64,000 nucleotides of DNA from an uncultured Lachnospiraceae bacterium (GTDB lineage Bacteria > Bacillota > Clostridia > Lachnospirales > Lachnospiraceae). Under the pieces are notes generated by a model. The model was not told the DNA's origin. It did not search any database and saw nothing but the letters and a program-made list of their open reading frames with translations. Of the stretch, positions 34,093-40,897 are shown piece by piece. Where the stretch lies: assembly GCA_910584845.1 (NCBI GenBank), contig CAJUDH010000003.1, positions 186,001-250,000 on the forward strand, given 5' to 3'. The position numbers and the translations under genes are program-made. Positions within the stretch are counted from its first letter, which is position 1. Each line of letters opens with the position of its first letter.

Positions 34093-34109
34093 CGTCCGTT
34101 TTTCGTTTT
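34081..34109 (+). terminator. Rho-independent terminator of the sugar importer operon
   Basis: CGGACGG-GTTG-CCGTCCG followed by TTTTTCGTTTT: a 7-bp GC-rich stem with a good T-tract, 104 bases after mglC. Confidence 0.85.
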
Positions 34110-34346
34110 ACAGGAAGTTTTCCTATAGGGCAAGGCCTTTCCGGCCATGCACCGGGGAAAAGGAGGCGGTAGAAAACAGCCCGCCGCAGGCGGAGGACCC
34201 GGCAAGGGAGGCCCCTTTTTCCGGGATTTTATGTGGCATCCGGCGATGGGCTTTGGCCAGTGGACGGGGTGTGCCATTGCATTTTTTGAAAAATAATATT
34301 TGGCGGCTTTCTGGAAAAGGGGCCGACAACAGGAGGGAAAGCGGAT
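34110..34346. other. Spacer after the importer operon
   Basis: I see no gene here. It contains the 19-base repeat listed separately and a GC-rich stretch. The RBS AGGAGGG of the next small gene lies at its end. Confidence 0.5.
34179..34197. repeat. 19-base interspersed repeat, copy 1
   Basis: GCCCGCCGCAGGCGGAGGA, identical to the copy at 40835-40853. The core CCGCC-GCA-GGCGG is a small hairpin. Both copies are intergenic and upstream of a gene. Confidence 0.6.
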
Positions 34347-34604
34347 ATGGATGAAAATAACCGAAAGGAAGAGGCCGGGGCCGGCGGGGAGGGAAAGGAT
34401 GAGGGCACTTTATCGGAACTGGAGAAGGAAAACCAGCGCCTCCGCAAGGAGAACGAACTGTTAAAAGAATACCGGGCAAGTTTGCCCTTAAAAGAGCGCC
34501 TTTATGACCGGATCCCCTTGACGGTGAAACAGCTGGATATTATCATTGGGGTTTTGCTGGGGCTCTTGGGGACCGTGGTGGTGCTAGGGCTCATTGACCG
34601 GTGA
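34347..34604 (+). CDS. Small coiled-coil membrane protein
   Basis: The 85-residue protein has AGGAGGG 10 bases before the ATG. Residues 1-50 are charged, with a short heptad coiled coil (LSELEKENQRLRKENELLKEY). A loop and one transmembrane helix (about 64-82, IIIGVLLGLLGTVVVLGLI) follow, and the protein ends DR. No family recognised. It may be a small oligomerising membrane or cell-division-type protein. Confidence 0.7.
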   Translation: MDENNRKEEAGAGGEGKDEGTLSELEKENQRLRKENELLKEYRASLPLKERLYDRIPLTVKQLDIIIGVLLGLLGTVVVLGLIDR

Positions 34605-34650
34605 GCCTACCCCGGTGGGCAAGGCGGCGCACGGTGGGTAAGGCCGGCCG

Positions 34651-35127
34651 TTATTTGGGGGCCATAGGGTTTTTCCGGCTCAAACGGCTGTTCTGGTATT
34701 CCCCGCTGAACGTTACGTCCTCGCCGAACCAGCCTGGCGGGGTAAAAGATAAGGCGGCTTCTTTCGTGGGGAATTCTACTTCCGCTAATATCAGGCCTTC
34801 ATAGGCGCCGGAGAACACGTCCAGCTCAATGGTAAGCCCCGTAGCCCCGGTTTCTTTTGGGCAGGGGATAAGGTAGCGGGTTTTGGAAAGGACGATGCCG
34901 TCTGCTTTGGGCAGCAAATGTGCGTAAGCTTCCCCGGTGAGGGGGAGGTTATATTCCTCCCGTTCCAGCAGGCCTTTGGATTTGTAGGTCAAATAGTATT
35001 CATGGTCTTGGCGCCGGATACGGATCACCGGTTCGGTGCACAGGTAGGCCTGTTGGATGGTGTGGCGGGGGTAGGATGTGTAATTGGCCGGCGGGGCAGC
35101 GACTTTGTATTTACGTTCGATTTCCAT
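34651..35127 (-). CDS. CYTH-domain (triphosphate tunnel) protein
   Basis: This 158-residue protein starts at MEIERKYKV, the CYTH signature, behind AAGGAGG. Further alternating acidic and basic strand residues fit the fold: IRIRRQDHEYYLTYKS, GLTIELDVFSG and LAEVEFPTKEAA. CYTH proteins hydrolyse inorganic triphosphate or, in some clades, make cAMP or thiamine triphosphate; short bacterial ones are usually triphosphatases. It is convergent with the small membrane protein gene and divergent from the lyase gene. Confidence 0.9.
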   Translation of the reverse strand: MEIERKYKVAAPPANYTSYPRHTIQQAYLCTEPVIRIRRQDHEYYLTYKSKGLLEREEYNLPLTGEAYAHLLPKADGIVLSKTRYLIPCPKETGATGLTIELDVFSGAYEGLILAEVEFPTKEAALSFTPPGWFGEDVTFSGEYQNSRLSRKNPMAPK

Positions 35128-35433
35128 GGAAACCTCCTTTATTATGGATGATTGCAAAATTTTTTACCGGGATGGGCCGGATTCCCCTATGGCTTTTATT
35201 TTATCATGCAGTATTCTGCCAGGCAAGGGTTTCCCGCCTCCTTTTTGGAGGCAGGCCCCGGGGGCCGGAAATTTTAATTTACTTTCCGGAAAATGTTTTC
35301 AGGGTATTCCATTCTTCCGGAAAATCAATTATAATAGGTGCGTTAAACGCCTAAGGCCCAACCGGCAGCTATCCGGGAGATCCGGGCCTTTACAGAGAAA
35401 TGGGGACATCTATCATTCATGAAAAGGGGTAAT
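35128..35433. other. Divergent intergenic region between the CYTH and lyase genes
   Basis: It holds the lyase promoter with two palindromes (listed separately) and a leader with GCGTT-A-AACGC and AAGGCCC/GGGCCTT (35353-35359 with 35384-35390) followed by TTTACAG, which could be a leader terminator. I did not find a clear minus-strand promoter for the CYTH gene. Confidence 0.5.
35283..35335 (+). promoter_or_regulatory. Lyase promoter with paired TTCCGGAA palindromes
   Basis: The -10 TATAAT is at 35330-35335 with a weak TTCCAT (35307-35312) 17 bases upstream. TTTCCGGAAA (35283-35292) lies just above the -35 and TTCCGGAA (35315-35322) between -35 and -10; their centres are 31 bp apart, about three helical turns. 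Confidence 0.55.
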
Positions 35434-36396
35434 ATGCACACATACAATGAAAACCTTTTACCGTATCAGGTTGGCGGCCTTTTGTATACGCCTGCTTTGA
35501 ACACAGGTATTGTAAAAAAAATCCTGGAAGGTTCTTATCCGGGCCTTACTTCCTTGGCCTTTTGCCTGGAAGATTCCATTCAGGACGCTTCCCTTGAGGA
35601 AGCGCAAAAACAGCTTAAACAGTCATTAAATGCCATAAAAAGAAGCGGTGTTGCTACGCCACTTCTTTTCGTGCGTGTAAGGACGCCCGGCCATATGGAT
35701 CAGATCCACCATATGCTGGCAGAGGACGAAGCGGTGCTTACCGGGTATGTCCTCCCTAAGTTCGATTTGTCCAACGGCCCGGATTACGTAAAATTGGCGG
35801 ACGCTTACAACAAATCCCGCCCGGACCGGCTTTTCATTATGCCCATCCTGGAAAGCCGCCCGGTGGCCGATATAGGCAGCCGGGTGGAGGTATTGTGGAA
35901 AATTAAGGGGCTGTTGGATACCGTAAAGCCCTATGTGCTCAACATCAGGGTCGGCGGCAACGATTTCAGCAATATGTACGGGCTGCGCAGGAAAGTGGAT
36001 CAAAATATCTATGAAATCGGGGTGATCCGGGATATCCTCGTAAATATTATCAATGTTTTTGCTTCGGATTATGTGGTTTCCGGGCCGGTATGGGAATATT
36101 TTGGCGACGACCCTGGGGGCAGCTGGGCCGCCGGTTTAAGGAAGGAGATCGAATTGGACCTGCTCAATGGGTTTTTCGGAAAAACAGCGATCCATCCTTC
36201 CCAGCTCCCCGTTATTTTTGATTCCCTGAAAGTCAGCCGGGCGGATTACGAAGATGCCAGAAGCATCCTCCATTGGGGGGAAGACGGCCTGGCAGTGGCA
36301 AAAAGCGCAGACGGGGGAAGGATGAATGAGGTAAAATGCCATGGCAAATGGGCCGGGCAGATTTTGACCCGGGCGGCTGCCTATGGGGTCCGATAA
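35434..36396 (+). CDS. Citrate-lyase-like C-C bond lyase (HpcH/HpaI superfamily)
   Basis: The 320-residue protein is started at ATG 35434 (AAAAGGGG just upstream); ATG 35419 is possible. Landmarks are LLYTPALNTGIVKKI, LTSLAFCLEDSIQD, PLLFVRVRTP, LTGYVLPKFD, MPILESRPVAD, LNIRVGGNDFSNMYGLRR, YVVSGPVWEYFG and GKTAIHPSQL. This matches, from memory, the TIM-barrel C-C_Bond_Lyase family (PF15617) found in tellurite-resistance-type stress gene clusters, rather than true CitE. No Ter proteins, ATP-grasp or phosphoribosyltransferase partners lie in the window. Substrate unknown. Confidence 0.82.
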   Translation: MHTYNENLLPYQVGGLLYTPALNTGIVKKILEGSYPGLTSLAFCLEDSIQDASLEEAQKQLKQSLNAIKRSGVATPLLFVRVRTPGHMDQIHHMLAEDEAVLTGYVLPKFDLSNGPDYVKLADAYNKSRPDRLFIMPILESRPVADIGSRVEVLWKIKGLLDTVKPYVLNIRVGGNDFSNMYGLRRKVDQNIYEIGVIRDILVNIINVFASDYVVSGPVWEYFGDDPGGSWAAGLRKEIELDLLNGFFGKTAIHPSQLPVIFDSLKVSRADYEDARSILHWGEDGLAVAKSADGGRMNEVKCHGKWAGQILTRAAAYGVR

Positions 36397-36491
36397 GGGT
36401 TAAAAAAGATAAGGGGAGAAGGGGCCGGGACAGGGCGGAAACATGGGGTTAAGGCAATGGGGCAGGCATACTTTTGGGAAAGGGGAGGCGT

Positions 36492-37172
36492 ATGGGAAGC
36501 TGGGGGTGGATTAGAAGGGGCAGGAAAAAAGCCATAGGGTGCGGGATGCTTGTGTTGTTTGTGGCCGGTGCGGCTGCCATGCCGTTGGCAAAACGCGGCT
36601 GGGGCAGCCGGGGAATCCCCGGGGGCCAGGCCGGTATTTTGACCCCGGCCTGGGAAGAGGGCCAGGGCCAATTGCCGGAAGGGGGCACATGGGCCTGGAT
36701 TCCCGGGGGCGAGGTGCCGTTGGCCGCCGGCCCCGGCCCGTCGGGGCCGGGAGGGGGCTTGGCGGAATATGCCCAGCCGGCGGTTTCGGAGAGCCCTTAT
36801 GTCCGCCAGGTAATAAATTTGGTCAACGAGGAAAGGCAAAAGGCCGGTTTGCCGGTTTTGGAAAAAGCGGACGACGCTTCTGCTGCTGCGGCGGTGCGGG
36901 CCCGGGAGCTGGTTGCCAGCTTTTCCCACACCCGCCCGGACGGCAGCGCCTACCGGACGGCCCTGGAACAAAGCGGGGCCAGCTTCCGTAGCTGCGGGGA
37001 GAACGTGGCTTACGGCTACCGCACGCCGGAGGCAGTAATGTCAGCCTGGATGTCCAGCGACGGGCACAGGGACAATATTTTAAACGAGAAATACACGGAT
37101 ATTGGGGTGGGGTATTTTACGGACGGCAGCGGGCAAGGGTATTGGGCGCAGATATTCACTGCAAAAAAGTAA
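36492..37172 (+). CDS. CAP/SCP-domain secreted protein
   Basis: This is a 226-residue protein if started at ATG 36492; a TTG at 36474 is possible. It has a basic N-terminus and a signal-like helix (CGMLVLFVAGAAAMPLA), a Gly/Pro-rich linker, then a CAP domain from about residue 95. Landmarks are VINLVNEERQKAGLPVL, HTRPDGSAYRTAL, CGENVAYGY and WMSSDGHRDNILNEKYTDIGVGY. The His and Glu that form the CAP cavity are present. CAP proteins of bacteria are secreted or spore-associated, with mostly unknown function (YkwD-like). Confidence 0.88.
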   Translation: MGSWGWIRRGRKKAIGCGMLVLFVAGAAAMPLAKRGWGSRGIPGGQAGILTPAWEEGQGQLPEGGTWAWIPGGEVPLAAGPGPSGPGGGLAEYAQPAVSESPYVRQVINLVNEERQKAGLPVLEKADDASAAAAVRARELVASFSHTRPDGSAYRTALEQSGASFRSCGENVAYGYRTPEAVMSAWMSSDGHRDNILNEKYTDIGVGYFTDGSGQGYWAQIFTAKK

Positions 37173-37311
37173 AGCGGCTGCCTTTAAGGCCCCTGGTTTT
37201 GCCTGGGCCGCCCCATAGAAAGCAATTTGCGGGACGCCGCCCGTAAACGGCGGCCCGCGGCCAACCCCCGGATAAATCACGAAAATAATGCTGGTAATTA
37301 GGAAAAGACTA

Positions 37312-37320
37312 TGCTATAAT
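37312..37320 (+). promoter_or_regulatory. Extended -10 promoter of tig
   Basis: TGCTATAAT: a perfect TATAAT (37315-37320) with the TGn extension. The -35 position holds only TGGTAA. It lies about 65 bases before the trigger factor start. Confidence 0.6.
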
Positions 37321-37384
37321 GTTATACTAAGTGTGGCTTTACCGCCAAAACGGCCATCTATAGATGTAAGGAGGAATCTCTATT

Positions 37385-38671
37385 ATGAGTATACAGGTAG
37401 AAAATTTGGAAAAAAACATGGCGAAAATAACGGTAGAAGTGCCGGCGGAGCAGTTTGGGCAAGCCCTTAAAACTTCTTATAACAAGAACAAAAAAAGGTT
37501 CAACATCCCCGGGTTCCGCAAGGGGAAAGCCCCCCAGGCCCTGATTGAAAAAATGTACGGCCCCGGCGTACTTTATGAGGATGCCGTAAACCAGTTAATC
37601 AACGACACCTGCGGCGACGCCATGAAGGAGAGCGGCCTGGACATCGTATCCCGCCCGCAGATCAGCGTGGAGCAGGTAGAAAAAGGGGAGGCCTTTATCT
37701 ACAGCTTTCAGGTGGCCGTAAAGCCGGAAGTGGCCCTGGGCGAATACAAAGGGATTGAAGTGGAGCGGGCGCGGCCGGAAGTGACCGACGCGGATATTGA
37801 GGCAGAGCTTAAGAAGGTCCAGGACCAGAATTCCCGCCTGGTATCGGTAGAAGACCGCCCGGTTCAGGACGGCGACCAGGTTGTTATTGATTTTGACGGT
37901 TCCATGGACGGCGTGCCCTTTGAGGGCGGCAAGGCAGAATCTTATCCCCTTACCATCGGATCCCATTCCTTTGTGGATACTTTTGAGGAGCAGCTGATCG
38001 GCAAAAACCTGAAGGAAGAAGTGGAAGTAAACGTGACTTTCCCGGAAACGTACCATGCCAAGGAACTGGCGGGGAAACCGGCTTTGTTTAAGGTAGTGGT
38101 GCAGGAGATCAAGGTGAAGGAGCTTCCGGAGCTGGACGATGAATTTGCCAGCGAGGTTTCCGAATTTGACACTTTGGATGAATACAAGGCAGACATTAAG
38201 GCAAAGCTTTCAGAGACCAAGCAGAAACAGGCTACCACGGAAAACGAGAACAATGTGGTGGAAAAAGTGGTTGGGAACGCCACCATGGAATTGCCCGAGG
38301 CTATGATTGACGACCAGGTGGAAAACATGGTCGACAACTACAGCCGCCGGATGAGGGGCCAGGGCCTTACTATGGAGCAGTACTTCCAGTTTACCGGCCT
38401 TACCATGGACAAAATGAAAGAAGACTTAAGGCCCCAGGCCGAGAAGCAGATCCGCACCCGCCTGGTCCTGGAAGCCATCGTGGCCCAGGAGGGCATCCAG
38501 GTGGAGGACGAGGCCGTGGAAGAAGAGGTCAAGAAGATGGCTGCTTCTTACAAGCTGGAACTAGAGAAGATGAAAGAGTATATGGGCGAAGCAGAGCTTA
38601 AACGGTTGAAAGAAGATATGGCCGTACAGGAAGCCATCGACTTTTTGGTGGCGGAGGCAAAGCTTGTATAG
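37385..38671 (+). CDS. tig: Trigger factor (ribosome-associated chaperone, PPIase)
   Basis: The 428-residue protein starts at ATG 37385 behind AAGGAGG. The N-terminal ribosome-binding signature is FNIPGFRKGKAPQ. The FKBP-type PPIase domain covers about 150-245 (DGDQVVIDFDGSMDGVPFEGG), and a long C-terminal helical chaperone domain completes it. It is the first gene of the quality-control block tig-clpP-clpX-lon. Confidence 0.95.
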   Translation: MSIQVENLEKNMAKITVEVPAEQFGQALKTSYNKNKKRFNIPGFRKGKAPQALIEKMYGPGVLYEDAVNQLINDTCGDAMKESGLDIVSRPQISVEQVEKGEAFIYSFQVAVKPEVALGEYKGIEVERARPEVTDADIEAELKKVQDQNSRLVSVEDRPVQDGDQVVIDFDGSMDGVPFEGGKAESYPLTIGSHSFVDTFEEQLIGKNLKEEVEVNVTFPETYHAKELAGKPALFKVVVQEIKVKELPELDDEFASEVSEFDTLDEYKADIKAKLSETKQKQATTENENNVVEKVVGNATMELPEAMIDDQVENMVDNYSRRMRGQGLTMEQYFQFTGLTMDKMKEDLRPQAEKQIRTRLVLEAIVAQEGIQVEDEAVEEEVKKMAASYKLELEKMKEYMGEAELKRLKEDMAVQEAIDFLVAEAKLV

Positions 38672-38710
38672 CTCCTGCATAGCAGCCTGATGGCGATCGG
38701 AAGAAGTGTG

Positions 38711-38739
38711 GATTCCCGGTATCCGGGAATCTGCATTTT
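38711..38739 (+). terminator. Terminator between tig and clpP
   Basis: GATTCCCGG-TAT-CCGGGAATC (38711-38731), a perfect 9-bp stem, followed by TGCATTTTT. Confidence 0.75.
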
Positions 38740-38814
38740 TGCACCATGGGGTGTAAAGGGCGGGCTTCGCCGGACAGGGGCCGGGCCACATACGGAAATC
38801 AAGGAGGGTTTATT

Positions 38815-39396
38815 ATGCCGTTAGTACCTTATGTAATTGAACAGACCAGCAGGGGGGAACGTTCCTACGACATTTACTCCCGGCTGTTAAAAGAGAGGAT
38901 TATTTTCCTGGGCGAAGAAGTGACGGACGTGTCGGCCAGCGTGGTTGTGGCCCAGCTTTTGTTCCTGGAGTCGGAAGACCCGGGCAAAGACATAAATTTG
39001 TATATCAACAGCCCGGGCGGTTCGGTGACGGCGGGCATGGCTATTTATGACACCATGAACTATATTAAATGCGACGTATCTACCGTGTGCATCGGCATGG
39101 CCGCCAGCATGGGGGCATTTTTGCTGTCCGGCGGCACAAAAGGAAAACGTTTTGCTTTACCCAATGCCGAAGTGATGATCCATCAGCCTTCCGGCGGCGC
39201 GCGGGGACAGGCTACGGAAATCCAGATCGTGGCAGAAAACATTTTGCGGACGAAGGAAAAGCTGAACCGGATCCTTGCCGCCAATACCGGCCAGCCTTAT
39301 GAGGTGATTTGCCGGGACACGGAACGGGACCATTATATGACGGCGGAAGAGGCCAAGGGCTATGGGATTATTGACGGGATCCTGATTAATCATTAG
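38815..39396 (+). CDS. clpP: ATP-dependent Clp protease proteolytic subunit
   Basis: The 193-residue protein starts at ATG 38815 behind AAGGAGG; a longer upstream frame crosses the terminator. The catalytic triad is Ser98 (GMAASMGAF), His123 (MIHQPSGG) and Asp172 (DTERDHYM). It forms the tetradecameric chamber used with ClpX, encoded 22 bases downstream. Confidence 0.96.
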   Translation: MPLVPYVIEQTSRGERSYDIYSRLLKERIIFLGEEVTDVSASVVVAQLLFLESEDPGKDINLYINSPGGSVTAGMAIYDTMNYIKCDVSTVCIGMAASMGAFLLSGGTKGKRFALPNAEVMIHQPSGGARGQATEIQIVAENILRTKEKLNRILAANTGQPYEVICRDTERDHYMTAEEAKGYGIIDGILINH

Positions 39397-39418
39397 GAAA
39401 GGATAGAGGTGTGCAGTT

Positions 39419-40723
39419 ATGGCGAACAGAATGGATGACCGGGTCAGGTGCTCTTTTTGCGGGAAGACCCAGGATCAGGTGAAAAAACTGATTGCGGGCA
39501 CCAATAACGTGTTTATCTGCGATGAATGCATTGATCTGTGCGCGGAGATTCTGGAAGAAGAGTTTGACGGGCAGGAGGAGCCGGCGGTGGATGTGGCCGG
39601 CATCAACCTGTTAAAGCCCAAAGAGATTAAGTCTTATTTGGACGAATACGTCATTGGGCAGGATATGGCCAAGAAAGTGCTGTCCGTGGCAGTCTATAAC
39701 CACTATAAGCGGATAACCACCATGAAAGACATGGATGTGGATATTCAGAAAAGCAATATATTGATGGTGGGCCCTACCGGTTCCGGCAAGACTTACCTGG
39801 CCCAGGTGCTGGCGAAGATATTGAATGTACCTTTTGCCATTGCCGACGCCACGGCGTTGACTGAGGCCGGATATGTAGGGGAGGATGTGGAGAATATCCT
39901 CTTAAAGCTGATCCAGGCGGCGGATTACGATATTTCCCGGGCAGAGTACGGTATTGTTTATATTGATGAAATCGACAAGATAACAAAGAAATCGGAAAAT
40001 GTATCCATTACCCGGGACGTGTCCGGCGAAGGCGTACAGCAGGCGTTGCTGAAAATATTGGAAGGCTCGGTGGCCAGCGTCCCGCCCCAGGGGGGGAGGA
40101 AACATCCCCATCAGGAACTTTTGCAGATTGACACTACCAACATTTTGTTTATCTGCGGAGGTGCTTTTGACGGGCTGGAAAAGATTGTGGAACGGCGCCT
40201 CCGTGCGGGCTCCATTGGGTTTAATGCAGAGATCGTGGATAAAAACAAGAGGAACCTGGATGAACTTTTGCGGCAGGCGGAACCTCAGGATTTGATAAAA
40301 TACGGCTTGATCCCTGAGTTTATCGGGCGGGTACCGGTAAACGTGTTCCTGGAGCTGTTAAGCGAGGAGGCCCTGGTGCGGATTTTGACGGAGCCGAAGA
40401 ACGCCCTGACCAAACAATATAAGAAGCTGTTTGAGCTGGATGATGTGAAACTGGAGTTTACCCAGGAGGCTTTGCTGGAGATTGCCCACCTTGCCTCTGC
40501 GCGTAAAACCGGCGCAAGGGGCCTGCGTTCCATTATAGAAATGGCGGTTATGGATTTGATGTATGAGATCCCGTCTGACAACAGTATCGGAATCTGTACG
40601 GTAACGAAAGACGTGGTCAACAAGACGGGAGAGCCGGAACTGGTTTACCGGGATACCACCGTGCCCCGTAAGGCGATCTCCCAAAAGAGAATGAAAAAAG
40701 AGAGACCTGGGGAAATTGCCTAA
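39419..40723 (+). CDS. clpX: ClpX unfoldase (AAA+) of ClpXP
   Basis: The 434-residue protein has an N-terminal zinc finger (CSFCGKTQDQVKKLI, then CDECIDLC). The AAA+ core has Walker A GPTGSGKT, Walker B IVYIDEIDKI, the pore-loop region and sensor 2 GARGLRSIIE. It unfolds SsrA-tagged and regulatory proteins for ClpP. Together with clpP it is a tight two-gene unit ended by a strong terminator. Confidence 0.96.
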   Translation: MANRMDDRVRCSFCGKTQDQVKKLIAGTNNVFICDECIDLCAEILEEEFDGQEEPAVDVAGINLLKPKEIKSYLDEYVIGQDMAKKVLSVAVYNHYKRITTMKDMDVDIQKSNILMVGPTGSGKTYLAQVLAKILNVPFAIADATALTEAGYVGEDVENILLKLIQAADYDISRAEYGIVYIDEIDKITKKSENVSITRDVSGEGVQQALLKILEGSVASVPPQGGRKHPHQELLQIDTTNILFICGGAFDGLEKIVERRLRAGSIGFNAEIVDKNKRNLDELLRQAEPQDLIKYGLIPEFIGRVPVNVFLELLSEEALVRILTEPKNALTKQYKKLFELDDVKLEFTQEALLEIAHLASARKTGARGLRSIIEMAVMDLMYEIPSDNSIGICTVTKDVVNKTGEPELVYRDTTVPRKAISQKRMKKERPGEIA

Positions 40724-40751
40724 AAAAAGGGAGCGGTAAGCTCCCTTTTTT
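40723..40751. terminator. Terminator after clpX
   Basis: AAAAAAGGGAGC-GGTAA-GCTCCCTTTTTT: a 12-bp symmetrical stem with a T-tract, directly after the clpX stop. Confidence 0.9.
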
Positions 40752-40834
40752 GGTTTATAGGGAACGGCGCCCATGGAGGATAGGGCTTTTTGGACGGGGG
40801 CCCATTGGGTGGGGAGGGGATTGCCGCGAAAGCG

Positions 40835-40853
40835 GCCCGCCGCAGGCGGAGGA
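40835..40853. repeat. 19-base interspersed repeat, copy 2
   Basis: It is identical over 19 bases to 34179-34197. It lies 45 bases upstream of lon, downstream of the clpX terminator, so it would be in or near the lon leader. Confidence 0.6.
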
Positions 40854-40897
40854 TCCTGCAGGTCAGGTTCCTTTTTATATCAATAGGAGAGTGTTTT

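Noticed and set aside
40790..40897. 36-residue N-terminal extension of Lon
   Set aside because: Arg/Gly-rich, no RBS, and contains the intergenic repeat; the ATG at 40898 has TAGGAGAG.
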